Positions 43,545-52,399 of a stretch of 64,000 nucleotides of DNA are shown in pieces. This stretch comes from Solibacillus sp. FSL W7-1436 (GTDB taxonomy: Bacteria > Bacillota > Bacilli > Bacillales_A > Planococcaceae). How positions within the stretch are numbered: position 1 is the stretch's first letter; every line of letters begins with the position of its first letter. The stretch is from contig NZ_JBBOWV010000001.1 of assembly GCF_038007305.1 (NCBI RefSeq), positions 3,214,501 through 3,278,500 on the forward strand, in the 5' to 3' direction. Position numbers and translations under genes: made by a program. The notes below the pieces were generated by a model. It made no database searches. It was not told the DNA's origin and saw only the letters and a list, made by a program, of their open reading frames with translations.

Positions 43545-44909
43545 TTAATCCAAAAAGATTTTGCCGGGGTTAAAAATGTTGTTCGGATCAAATACCCGTT
43601 TAATCTCTTTCATCCACGTATACGCAAGTCCGTGTTCTTGCTGCTGGTACTTTTTCTTGCCATAACCGACACCGTGTTCCCCGGTACAAGTACCTCCAAG
43701 TGACAAGGCGTATTCAACGACATGTTCATTCAGTTCTTTTGCTTGTGCAATTTCTTCTTTACTGTCCATATCTACCATCAGCAATATATGATAGTTACCG
43801 TCTCCTACATGCCCGACAATTCCCGCGTCGATCTGCATGCGTTCAATTTTCTCGCGGGAGTTTTGAATCGCATCCGGCAGTGAATTGATTGGAACAACAA
43901 CATCTGTAGACATCAGCTTTTTCCCTGGAGCGGAATGAATATATGTATAGGCCATATTATGCCGAAGCTCCCATAAATGATTGCGTGCACGTTCATCTTG
44001 TTCAAATGCTAGCTCGATACAGCCATTGTCGTTCAATAATTCGGTCGCAAAAACAACGTCTGACTGCAAGCCCGCCTCATTCCCGTGGAATTCCAAAAAT
44101 AGCGTAGGCGTTGCCGGGAAATTTGCGCCGGATGCAATGTTTACTTTTTCAATACTTTGTTTATCGACAAGTTCCATTCGTGCCATCGGTATACCGGCCT
44201 GTTTCAATGCAACAACAGCATCGACTGCTTGTTGTACTGTTTCAAATGTCGCGCGGCCCGCAACAATTCTTTCCGGAATTCCGAAAACTCGTACGGTCAG
44301 TTCAGTAATGACCCCCAGTGTGCCCTCTGAACCGACCATCAAACCGTTCAAATGATAGCCAGAAGAAGATTTTGCCGCCAATCCGCCAGTATGGATCACA
44401 TCACCATTCGCCAACACTACTTCTAGATCACGTACTTGGTCACGCATAATACCGTAGCGTACAGATGTTGTTCCGCTCGCATTTGTCGCGGCCATTCCAC
44501 CTAATGTCGCGTCGGCACCCGGATCAACCGAAAAGAATAAACCGTATTTTTTTAATTCTTTATTCAGCTGGCTGCGCGTTACCCCCGGCTGGACCTTTAC
44601 GAGAAAATCTTCAGGTCGTACTTCCAATACGGCATTCATGAGCGATAAATCCAAAGAGATTCCGCCATGATAAGGGATGACATGTCCTTCTAGACTTGTA
44701 CCAAGTCCGAATGGCACTACGGGAATACGCTGCTCATTTGCCAGTGCTACAATTTCGCTTACTTCCTGTGCGGTTTTCGGATAGATGACAACATCCGGTA
44801 AATGAGGTTCATGATACGATTCATCTTTCCCGTGTTGTGTACGTAACACTTCATTTGTTGTCACTTGCTCACTTGATAAAATTTGCTGTAACTGTTCAAT
44901 ATAATTCAC
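43545..44909 (-). CDS. FAD-binding oxidoreductase, GlcD/D-lactate dehydrogenase family
   Basis: 454 residues. The PCMH-type FAD domain shows PVVPFGLGTSLEGH (about 70-83), VDPGADATLGGMAATNASGT (about 127-146), RYGIMRDQVRDLEVV and GSEGTLGVITELTVRV. The C-terminal cap has IVGHVGDGNYHILLMVD and GTCTGEHGVGYGKK near the end. This set marks D-2-hydroxyacid dehydrogenases such as glycolate oxidase GlcD and respiratory D-lactate dehydrogenase. GlcE/GlcF partners are not in the neighbourhood, which favours a stand-alone D-lactate or related dehydrogenase. GTG start with AGGGGG upstream. Confidence 0.87.
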   Translation of the reverse strand: MNYIEQLQQILSSEQVTTNEVLRTQHGKDESYHEPHLPDVVIYPKTAQEVSEIVALANEQRIPVVPFGLGTSLEGHVIPYHGGISLDLSLMNAVLEVRPEDFLVKVQPGVTRSQLNKELKKYGLFFSVDPGADATLGGMAATNASGTTSVRYGIMRDQVRDLEVVLANGDVIHTGGLAAKSSSGYHLNGLMVGSEGTLGVITELTVRVFGIPERIVAGRATFETVQQAVDAVVALKQAGIPMARMELVDKQSIEKVNIASGANFPATPTLFLEFHGNEAGLQSDVVFATELLNDNGCIELAFEQDERARNHLWELRHNMAYTYIHSAPGKKLMSTDVVVPINSLPDAIQNSREKIERMQIDAGIVGHVGDGNYHILLMVDMDSKEEIAQAKELNEHVVEYALSLGGTCTGEHGVGYGKKKYQQQEHGLAYTWMKEIKRVFDPNNIFNPGKIFLD

Positions 44910-45035
44910 TATATTTCCCCCTGACTGTTAATGTTGGCCCTTCAAAAGTTTTGGTCCATGCAACACTTAATTATTAGAATATACTTAATCATCAAAAAAT
45001 AGAAACTACTTATTCATTATACGATATTTTCCATA

Positions 45036-45065
45036 TAAAAAGAGCCGACATTTTCATGCCGGCTC
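45036..45065 (-). terminator. Terminator after the P-loop protein gene
   Basis: Minus strand GAGCCG, inner CAT/ATG, CGGCTC, then T5. Confidence 0.88.
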
Positions 45066-45078
45066 CTGTGATAACTAT

Positions 45079-45879
45079 TTATTTAATTCCTTTTATTTGT
45101 ACATGAATCGTTTCGGGTTCAATACCGAAATGCAGTGAAAATTCCTGTGAAATTTCTTTTTGAAGTTCAAATAGATATTCCGGTACCACATAGGATACAG
45201 GCGGCTTTAAAAAAAGCGCAATGGTTATTTGCGGTATGCCGTCAGTCTGAATGTTGGCTATTTCGAATTTAGCCAGTTTATCCTGCTTTTCAAGTACGTG
45301 GTCCAACACATCGGTAAACACAGTCCTGGAAATATAAACACTGTTTTGATGGAAATCCGGCTGTACGATCGTCGTTTCACCAAGCTTAACTTGTGATGAG
45401 GAGAAAATTTCCTTCCCCCGCTGAATAAGGCGTTTGAAAAAGTTTTGTTCTACTTGACGGTACGGAACAGGCATGACATGTTTGCCCTGAATTTCCCGTA
45501 CATATTTGGCCATACGAATTTCCTTTTCCGTTCGGATATTATGGACATAATGATATTCATCGATGTCCCCAAGCTGTAGACGGGCTGCAATTCTTTTCGT
45601 CATCTTGTCGGAAGTGCCGATCAGTAAAAGGGACTTCACATTATGAGCGCTAATCGCGTCCAGTACTTCCGCTTTATGTATGTCATCATCCAAAATGGCG
45701 CGGCGCACTGCTTTTAATGTGTTTTTCTCGAATTTAGCGGACGTCCCCGCGGCTTTTTCTCCGTTTATAATCAATATGCCGTCATCAATGATGGCCTCGA
45801 TTTCATAGTCATGTGCAAATTGCAAAGCACTCGTACTCTTTCCTGTCCCGCTTGGCCCACTTAACGAATAGATTTTCAT
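45079..45879 (-). CDS. P-loop NTPase-like protein
   Basis: 266 residues, ATG with GAGGTG upstream. Walker A is SLSGPSGTGKSTSALQ (about 5-20); IIDDGILIING (about 35-45) could hold the Walker B Asp, and LLLIGTSDKMTKRIAARL (about 86-103) resembles a sensor strand and helix. The last 100 residues form a separate domain (SVYISRTVFTDVLDH, QITIALFLKPPVSY, IEPETIHVQIKGIK) that recalls the alkaline-shock Asp23 fold; that is a weak impression. Nucleotide-dependent role unknown. Monocistronic. Confidence 0.7.
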   Translation of the reverse strand: MKIYSLSGPSGTGKSTSALQFAHDYEIEAIIDDGILIINGEKAAGTSAKFEKNTLKAVRRAILDDDIHKAEVLDAISAHNVKSLLLIGTSDKMTKRIAARLQLGDIDEYHYVHNIRTEKEIRMAKYVREIQGKHVMPVPYRQVEQNFFKRLIQRGKEIFSSSQVKLGETTIVQPDFHQNSVYISRTVFTDVLDHVLEKQDKLAKFEIANIQTDGIPQITIALFLKPPVSYVVPEYLFELQKEISQEFSLHFGIEPETIHVQIKGIK

Positions 45880-46060
45880 CCTACACCTCTTACTAATTTA
45901 TTTTCGCTGAAATAATAATTTCAGTCCCTATATTGCTATTCCACTACGGTTTCATGCTTTATGTAGTGAATTAATTCTCTTTTCTGATTTCATACCCATT
46001 ATACGTGATGTCTATGATAAAATGGTGCTTACAATTGAAAGATTTAAGGAGTGTTAAAGA

Positions 46061-47224
46061 TTGAATATCCAACCGTCTAAAAAAATGTCATTATTTGTGC
46101 CGGCTATATTTGGTGACTTGAAAAAGCATGCCAAATTACAAGAGCAAAAAGGAACGGAACTTATCGATTTAAGCCTTGGGAGCCCTGATATCGCTCCAGC
46201 AGAGAATTTACGTAAAAAAATGTCCGAGCTTACGGCACTCTCGTCTTCTTACGGCTATACTTTAACGGGTATTCAAACATTCAATGAAGCGGTATGTCGT
46301 TATTATAAACGAGTAAACAATGTTGAGTTGGATCCGGAAACTGAAGTTGTGCAAACAATTGGCTCACAGGAAGGTCTAGTCCATCTGCCGGTAGCATTCT
46401 GCGATCCTGGAGATATTGTACTCACTACAAACCCGGCATATGTCGCGTATGATGCTGGGATTCATTTGGCTGGTGCAACGCCTTACTATATGCCATTGAC
46501 TAAGGAAAATCAGTATTTGCCGGATTTAACAGCCATTCCGGAAGAGATTCGCCAAAAAGCAAAATTACTGATTTTAAACTTGCCGGGCAATCCGGTACCG
46601 GCCATGCCATCATTCGCGTATTTTGAAGAAGTCGTGGCATTCGCCAAAAAATATAATATTATTGTACTGCATGATGCGGCCTATTCCGAATTTTACTTTA
46701 AAGGGGATGCTCCTGTCAGCTTCCTTGCGACGCCGGGTGCGAAGGAAGTCGGTCTGGAAATCAACTCTTTATCGAAAAGTTTCAGTCTGGCTGGGACTCG
46801 TATTGCCTACATAGTCGGAAATGCTCAATTAGTCGGGATTATGAAACAGCTGAAGTCAAACTTGGATTTTGGTATTTTCGAACCGATTCAGCAAGTTGCC
46901 GCTTTGGCATTGGACAATGCAGAGCAAGTTACAAGTGTACTGAGAGAAACGTTCTCTGTCCGTCATAAAGCCCTTATGGAAGGGTTAACATCAATCGGGT
47001 GGGAAGTTGCACCGAGCGATGGCGGAATGTTCGTTTGGGCAAAATATCCGTATGATAGTAAATGCATCGACTTTGCCTATAAAGCAATCGAACAAACAGG
47101 TGTTGTCATGGTACCGGGTACAGTATTTGGCACAGCGGGTGAAGGCTATATGCGTCTTGCATTAGTGCAGCCGGTCGAAAAGCTTCAGGAAGCTGTTAAA
47201 CGACTGGCAACAATAAAACTATAA
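46061..47224 (+). CDS. PLP-dependent class I aminotransferase
   Basis: 387 residues, TTG start with AAGGAG ten bases upstream. Fold-type I motifs: LSLGSPDIAP (about 38-47), SSYGYTLTGIQTFNEAV, IGSQEGLVHLP, NPAYVAY, LPGNPVPAM (in place of the usual NPxNPTG), HDAAYSEF (PLP Asp/Tyr) and INSLSKSFSLAGTRIAY with the PLP Lys (about 236). Closest in look to the PatA / LL-diaminopimelate aminotransferase-like group. Substrate cannot be told; the LPGNPVP variant is worth noting. Own terminator. Confidence 0.85.
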   Translation: MNIQPSKKMSLFVPAIFGDLKKHAKLQEQKGTELIDLSLGSPDIAPAENLRKKMSELTALSSSYGYTLTGIQTFNEAVCRYYKRVNNVELDPETEVVQTIGSQEGLVHLPVAFCDPGDIVLTTNPAYVAYDAGIHLAGATPYYMPLTKENQYLPDLTAIPEEIRQKAKLLILNLPGNPVPAMPSFAYFEEVVAFAKKYNIIVLHDAAYSEFYFKGDAPVSFLATPGAKEVGLEINSLSKSFSLAGTRIAYIVGNAQLVGIMKQLKSNLDFGIFEPIQQVAALALDNAEQVTSVLRETFSVRHKALMEGLTSIGWEVAPSDGGMFVWAKYPYDSKCIDFAYKAIEQTGVVMVPGTVFGTAGEGYMRLALVQPVEKLQEAVKRLATIKL

Positions 47225-47227
47225 ACG

Positions 47228-47265
47228 AAAGGCGTTGCTGATATTTTTATTCAGCAACGCCTTTT
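47228..47265. terminator. Bidirectional terminator
   Basis: AAAGGCGTTGCTGA pairs with TCAGCAACGCCTTT; T runs on both sides; four bases before the convergent gene's stop. Confidence 0.9.
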
Positions 47266-47268
47266 CAT

Positions 47269-47655
47269 TTATTCGATGGCGCTATATGTAATAACACCTT
47301 GTTCTTCGATTGCCACTCCATCCAAAAATACAACGGTCGTCTGCAAGATGAGCTGCTCATCTTTTCCGCATACCCAGCGCTCGTCTGGAATAATCTCAAA
47401 TGGAATAATTTCACCGTCTTTTGATCGGATTCCGCCAACTAGCTGAAACGAGTGTTTCCCTACGATAGTTAATTCGCCATCCAATTCTTCACAAAGGACT
47501 AATAAGGAAATGTAATCGATTTTATCCTCTTCTGTATGTGTTGTCACATAAACAGAACCGTTTAATATGTCACCTTCTACTAGTTCTGTTTTTTCGATAA
47601 CGGTCTCAACCTTCACGCCATTCTCTTCTAATGATGTTAGCCATTTGCTTAACAT
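47269..47655 (-). CDS. Half-size Spo0M-like (arrestin-fold) protein
   Basis: Start placed at ATG 47655 (MLSKWLTSLEENG), with TGGAGG eight bases upstream, giving 128 residues. VKVETVIEKTELVEGDILNG followed by SVYVTT and the FQLVGGIRSKDGEIIPFEII strand matches the N-terminal domain of sporulation-control protein Spo0M, whose two arrestin-like lobes total about 255 residues. Only the first lobe is present. It may be a scaffold for protein contacts. The frame is intact, so this is a short family member and not obviously a pseudogene. Confidence 0.68.
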   Translation of the reverse strand: MLSKWLTSLEENGVKVETVIEKTELVEGDILNGSVYVTTHTEEDKIDYISLLVLCEELDGELTIVGKHSFQLVGGIRSKDGEIIPFEIIPDERWVCGKDEQLILQTTVVFLDGVAIEEQGVITYSAIE

Positions 47656-47696
47656 GTATATTCCTCCATTTAAATATGTAATTGACAATCGATTTT

Positions 47697-47738
47697 AAAA
47701 AGGGAGCATGTTAAAAGTTTTCGCTTTTAACATACCCC
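47697..47738 (-). terminator. Terminator after the AI-2E family gene
   Basis: Minus strand GGGG-ATGTTAAAAG, 6-base loop, CTTTTAACAT-GC-CCC, then T5. Confidence 0.88.
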
Positions 47739-47760
47739 ATCTTTACATTTTCCTGTTTTC

Positions 47761-48990
47761 TTATTTCAATTCTTCATACAGATTCGTCTCGTCTGACTGG
47801 AAACGATTGTAGCGTTGTTTAAAGAGTCGATACGTATGTGAAATGAGAACTTTGATTAAAGCATAACCAGGAATACCTAGCACAACACCCGGAACTCCAA
47901 ATAAAGAACCAGCTGTTAATAATACAAAAATAATTGTAATAGGATGGATACTTAATGATTTACCCATAATCTGAGGGGAAATAAACTTCCCTTCGATTAA
48001 TTGTACAATTGTCCATACAATTGCCAACTTTACCAACAGCCATGGTGAATTCACAATGGCAATGATTGCTGCAGGGGTTGCTGCAATGGCAGGCCCTAAA
48101 TATGGAACGACACTTGTGATCATTGCGAGGAAGCCAAGTAGTAAAGCATATGGCATTCCAATAATTAAAAAACCGATTGTCATCATGACACCAATACAAA
48201 ATGATACTAAAATCTGGCCTTGTATGTAGGAACTGATTTGCTTGTCCATATCATGCAGTACTTCTCCAATTTGCTCACGCATACGTGGCGGAAAAAGGAA
48301 CAGAATGAAGCGCGGCATTTTATCGCCTTCATACAATAAATAAAATGTAATAAACGGCACAATGACAAGCGATAAAATGATGCCGGTAACTGTAGACAGG
48401 AACCCAGTTATTCCCGTAGCCACTCCAGTAGCTATACTGCCTAAAGTTACTTTTACCGTTGTTATAAAGCTGTCTGTAAAGTCCGTTAGAATCTGATTGT
48501 AGTCAAAATTGATCTTTTCAAAATACTCGCTGAAATGGGAGTTATTTAAAAATGCTAATAAATCATTCGCAAGCGCCATTAAAACTACAGGGAATTCTTG
48601 TACTAAGTTTGTAAACTGATCACGTAAAAACGGGAAAACAAGCAAGACAAGTAAAGTGATCAATGCGATTACCACTATATACAAAATTAAAATCGCCAAG
48701 GCACGCGGCACTTTCCACCTTACTAAAAGCTTTAATGGGGGCCGTAATAAGTAAAACAAGATGACCCCTAGTACTCCGGGCAATATGATGACTTCAAACA
48801 ACACATGTAACGGCTCGAATATAAACGAAATTTTATCGTATACGAATACCGTACAGCCAACTAATAAGATGATCACTAATAAGAATAATAAATTTTTACC
48901 ACCTAAAAATCGAATAAACATAGAAGAGAAAAATTTAGACGTTTCCTGGGGTAATGAATTTACTTTATTCATTTCATTTTTTCTCTGCAA
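47761..48990 (-). CDS. AI-2E family transporter (YdbI/PerM-like)
   Basis: 409 residues, TTG start with GAGGTG upstream. About seven to eight membrane segments (near residues 33-52, 62-82, 90-115, 195-220, 250-275, 280-300, 310-335, 345-370). The DMDKQISSYIQGQILVSF stretch before TM5 and the IPGYALIKVLISHTYRLF end are family hallmarks. Members are linked to autoinducer-2 export or to Na/Li-proton exchange; the substrate cannot be read here. Monocistronic with its own terminator. Confidence 0.87.
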   Translation of the reverse strand: MQRKNEMNKVNSLPQETSKFFSSMFIRFLGGKNLLFLLVIILLVGCTVFVYDKISFIFEPLHVLFEVIILPGVLGVILFYLLRPPLKLLVRWKVPRALAILILYIVVIALITLLVLLVFPFLRDQFTNLVQEFPVVLMALANDLLAFLNNSHFSEYFEKINFDYNQILTDFTDSFITTVKVTLGSIATGVATGITGFLSTVTGIILSLVIVPFITFYLLYEGDKMPRFILFLFPPRMREQIGEVLHDMDKQISSYIQGQILVSFCIGVMMTIGFLIIGMPYALLLGFLAMITSVVPYLGPAIAATPAAIIAIVNSPWLLVKLAIVWTIVQLIEGKFISPQIMGKSLSIHPITIIFVLLTAGSLFGVPGVVLGIPGYALIKVLISHTYRLFKQRYNRFQSDETNLYEELK

Positions 48991-49065
48991 AAGACCACCT
49001 CAATATTTCAACAATATTTAATTTATATCTTATTTTAGCATGAAAAACCGATGCATATATAATGC

Positions 49066-50004
49066 TTACTCGTTTAAATTTAAAAAATCGTGTAAAATTT
49101 GAGAATTTTTTGCCACATCAATTTCCAGAACTTCCCCTGCATGTCGGTAGTTGTTAATTTTGTAAGTCCCCTCTGCTGGAATCGTCATTTTTTCAACATT
49201 GATTTCCCCGCCAGACACTGCTTTTAATACAGTAGTCAGCTGGTCTTTGTTTGTTAGATCTGTCGTAATATAACCTTGTGTAGCCCCGATGAATTTAGGC
49301 ATGTTCGCTATATTTTTTGGTGAAAACAGCTGATCCTTTAAAGCCTCAATAACCTTTTGCTGACGTGCTACACGCCCAAAATCACCTTCAGCATCACCAC
49401 GGAAACGGGCGTAGCCGAGCAGTTCTTTACCATTCAGGTTTTGCAGACCTTTTTTAATCTCCACATAGATTAATCCGCCCATATCTTTTTCAACATCCAT
49501 TTCAATACCCTCTGGAGCCAAAATATCAATTAAAGTTTCAAAGCTTTTAAAATCAATCATGGCATAATGGTGGATCGGTATATCGAACATATTATTTAAC
49601 GTTTCCTGAAGTAACGGTACCCCGCCTAAATAATATGCTGTATTCAGTTTATACGATTGATACCCCGGTATGTCCGCATAAATATCACGCATAAAGGACA
49701 CGAGCTTCATATCATTCGTTTTTCGGTTCCATGAAAGCAGCATCATCGTATCGGAACGCGATTTTTCCTCACCGCGAGTATCAACACCTAAGATTAAATA
49801 ATTTTCTATAGTCGGATGATTGTCATCGGGTTCAAAGTCTTCCACTTCAATTTTATTGTCACTTGCCAATTGTTTTCCCTTATTAAATTGGACATAGCTA
49901 TATCCAATTGCACTTAAAAGCAAAAGAAATACGACTACGAATAGTACCCGGCCTTTACGCATTTTTTTCTTTCGATAGCGGGTTTGACGTGTCTGTTCTT
50001 CCAT
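49066..50004 (-). CDS. LytR-CpsA-Psr family cell-wall ligase
   Basis: 312 residues. A basic N-terminus (KKKMRKGR) and one membrane anchor (about 20-40) place the LCP domain outside the membrane. LCP motifs: YLILGVDTRGEEKSRSDTMM (about 68-87), KLVSFMRDIYADIPG (Arg/Asp pair), KLNTAYYLGG, and LGYARFRGDAEGDFGRVARQ with the Arg residues that bind the lipid diphosphate. These enzymes attach teichoic acids or other glycopolymers to peptidoglycan (TagT/U/V type). ATG with GGAAG upstream. Confidence 0.92.
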   Translation of the reverse strand: MEEQTRQTRYRKKKMRKGRVLFVVVFLLLLSAIGYSYVQFNKGKQLASDNKIEVEDFEPDDNHPTIENYLILGVDTRGEEKSRSDTMMLLSWNRKTNDMKLVSFMRDIYADIPGYQSYKLNTAYYLGGVPLLQETLNNMFDIPIHHYAMIDFKSFETLIDILAPEGIEMDVEKDMGGLIYVEIKKGLQNLNGKELLGYARFRGDAEGDFGRVARQQKVIEALKDQLFSPKNIANMPKFIGATQGYITTDLTNKDQLTTVLKAVSGGEINVEKMTIPAEGTYKINNYRHAGEVLEIDVAKNSQILHDFLNLNE

Positions 50005-50288
50005 TCCTACAACTTCCTTTCTATTTCTGTGAAGTTTAGACGATTTACATTAAATTTAGTTGCAAATTACTTATAGTATACCATTTTATCCAAATTTTCT
50101 TCCTAACTAATGAAATGTCCGCATTTCTTTTTCTTTATTTTTATTACGCGGCACCATATTATATGCTATTAAAAGTTTAATAAATTGAAAGTCATTCTTA
50201 TCCATGATAGAATACAGCATATTTAACAGCTTTATTGAAGTAAAGTACAGTTTGAATATGTTTACTTGTTTATGAGGAGTGAGTCTAA

Positions 50289-50810
50289 ATGGAAAAGGCA
50301 ACATTTGCAGGTGGTTGTTTTTGGTGTATGGTCAAACCTTTTGATCAATGGGAAGGCATTGAAAAAGTAACGAGCGGTTATATGGGCGGTCATGTGAAAA
50401 ACCCTACATATGAAGATGTTAAGCGTGGAGACTCCGGACATGTGGAAGTTGTCGAGATTGAATTTAACCCGGAGATTTTCAGCTATGAAAAACTATTAGA
50501 TATATATTGGATGCAAATAGACCCAACAGATGCTGGCGGTCAATTCCAAGATCGCGGCGAGTCTTATAAAACAGTGATTTTTACACATAACGATGAACAG
50601 TATACGGCTGCATTGCAATCGAAGAAAAATCTGGCGGAAAGCGGACGTTTCAAAAAGCCGATTGTAACTGAAATCAAACAGGCAGAAACTTTTTGGCCGG
50701 CTGAAGATTACCATCAGGATTATTACAAAAAAGAAGAAGAGCATTATCAAGAAGACCGTGCCAAATCCGGACGTGACGAGTTCATCGACACACACTGGAA
50801 AAAAAGTTAA
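50289..50810 (+). CDS. msrA: Peptide methionine sulfoxide reductase MsrA
   Basis: 173 residues. The catalytic Cys is in [13 protein letters not shown] (Cys10 region); GVEKV-like [22 protein letters not shown] and [15 protein letters not shown] are conserved family segments. It repairs methionine-S-sulfoxide with thioredoxin. The CFWCM form gives a second Cys next to the active one; no further resolving Cys is seen near the C-terminus, so recycling may use this pair or thioredoxin directly. No msrB is fused or adjacent. ATG with AGGAG upstream. Confidence 0.95.
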   Translation: MEKATFAGGCFWCMVKPFDQWEGIEKVTSGYMGGHVKNPTYEDVKRGDSGHVEVVEIEFNPEIFSYEKLLDIYWMQIDPTDAGGQFQDRGESYKTVIFTHNDEQYTAALQSKKNLAESGRFKKPIVTEIKQAETFWPAEDYHQDYYKKEEEHYQEDRAKSGRDEFIDTHWKKS

Positions 50811-50825
50811 TCTTTCTGCATAAAA

Positions 50826-50866
50826 GAACGTACCATTCGATATTTCGAGCGGTACGTTCCTTTTTT
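50826..50866. terminator. Bidirectional terminator after msrA
   Basis: GAACGTACC (50826-50834) pairs with GGTACGTTC (50851-50859), then T6; between convergent genes. Confidence 0.9.
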
Positions 50867-50869
50867 AAG

Positions 50870-52117
50870 TTAAATGAAGATTTCATTGAAAGCTTTGTAA
50901 ATAAATTTTTTGTAAATCGTCTCGGGAAAGTCTTCTACGCCATTTTTCGCGAAGATGATATCACGCTTTGCAGCAACTTCATCCTTTTCATAGTAAGAAG
51001 CTAATGCCCTTACCGCAAAGAACTGATAATATTTTGCTAAATCAATGGGGTGGTGTAAATAGTCAGGAATGGTTAATGCAGTCCCGATTTGGAGTGCCTT
51101 CGAGTAGTTTTGCAATTTAAACTCGGCATACATCTCTTCACCTACGAAGATTGGATTTTTAAATAAAAATAAGTAATCCTGCAGTTTTGCTTTATAATGC
51201 TCAATTTCCGGGACAATGTGGGAATACTTCTTTTCAACAATGTTCATAAAATGCAACTTACTGTATAAATACCGGACCGAAATTGCCGGATCATCGGCAA
51301 ACTCAGATAAAAGCATTAATTTTTCTATGTACTCTTTACTTTTTGCAGTATCTTCATTCGAAATAGATTGAATAAACAACAAATGATAAAAGCGGTCCAT
51401 TCGATAAAATATTTGCTTCTTTTTTGCCATGTTCAATGCCTTTTGTAAATAATGATCCGACATTTTAACATCATCGACTGCTGAATAGGAAATCGTTAAA
51501 TTATAATACAAATCAAGGATTACCATTGGATCCATCATCAGTTCATATGGTTCGATCCGTTTTTCCCCTTGCTTTAAAATAGCTAACGTTTCATTGTAAT
51601 TACGCTGATCGATTGCAGCCTGGCATAAATAAAAATAACATCGAAGCATTCGACTGTATGCATGGATTTCCTCGTATTGATCGATAAACTTCCAGTATTC
51701 GTCGAGTGATTTGGCTTTGTTGATTGTGCGATTCATTAAAAAATAAACTTCTCTTAAACGTATTTGTTCATAGTTCGTACCTTGAATTTCCGGTAAATAA
51801 GGTTCAATTTTTTCGATTATTTTAATCGTAAGTGATTGGAGTTCCTCGGGGTCGCGTATGAGCTTTCTACGCTCTACATCTTCTTCAATTGTGGTATACA
51901 AGCTTCTGAGCATTGTAAGTGTCCCGTCATCCAGCAAGTAGTCGACATCGACATTTAATCGTTTTGCTATAAAACGAAGACTTTCCATTGAAGGCTGCGC
52001 TTTACCGTTCTCGATTAAACTTAGCATACCTTTCGTTAAACGTTCCCCTACTAACTCGGTCTGAGTTAATTTTTTCTGTTTTCTCAGCTTTTTGATGCGT
52101 TCTCCTAGTATATTCAA
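50870..52117 (-). CDS. Xre-type regulator with TPR-like C-terminus (RRNPP-like)
   Basis: 415 residues, TTG start with TAGGTGA upstream. The N-terminal HTH (residues 1-62: RIKKLRKQKKLTQTELVGER, then LSLIENGKAQPSMESLRFIA) is followed by about 340 residues of helix pairs in tandem, some TPR-like (LDLYYNLTISYSAVDDVKMS, DHYLQKALNMAKKK). This is the layout of peptide-sensing RRNPP regulators (PlcR, Rgg, AimR type). No pheromone precursor gene was found next to it. Direct repeats of AGTTTAAT (and one inverted) in the 280-base upstream gap may be its binding sites. Peptide sensing is inference. Confidence 0.78.
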   Translation of the reverse strand: MNILGERIKKLRKQKKLTQTELVGERLTKGMLSLIENGKAQPSMESLRFIAKRLNVDVDYLLDDGTLTMLRSLYTTIEEDVERRKLIRDPEELQSLTIKIIEKIEPYLPEIQGTNYEQIRLREVYFLMNRTINKAKSLDEYWKFIDQYEEIHAYSRMLRCYFYLCQAAIDQRNYNETLAILKQGEKRIEPYELMMDPMVILDLYYNLTISYSAVDDVKMSDHYLQKALNMAKKKQIFYRMDRFYHLLFIQSISNEDTAKSKEYIEKLMLLSEFADDPAISVRYLYSKLHFMNIVEKKYSHIVPEIEHYKAKLQDYLFLFKNPIFVGEEMYAEFKLQNYSKALQIGTALTIPDYLHHPIDLAKYYQFFAVRALASYYEKDEVAAKRDIIFAKNGVEDFPETIYKKFIYKAFNEIFI

Positions 52118-52220
52118 TATTTCACCTACACTTCTTAACTGAATATTCTTATTAAACTATGAATACAGAATTTTTACAATATCTTAACTTAAAGTTTAAT
52201 GTTTTAAACCTCAAAATAGT

Positions 52221-52258
52221 AAAAAAAGAATGCACTGCACTTGGCAATACATTCCTTT
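52221..52258 (-). terminator. Terminator after recQ
   Basis: Minus strand AAAGGAATG, 17-base loop, CATTCTTT, then T7; 142 bases past the recQ stop. Confidence 0.75.
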
Positions 52259-52399
52259 AGTATAGTGAGATAGCATATTTAATGAGTAAATTGAAATTAT
52301 TCGCTAAAAGTATTTGTTAGAACATAATGGATAAATTTATAATATTTATGAAAAGTTTAATATCGAGTAATCGCAACACTGTAATTATTTAACATTATA

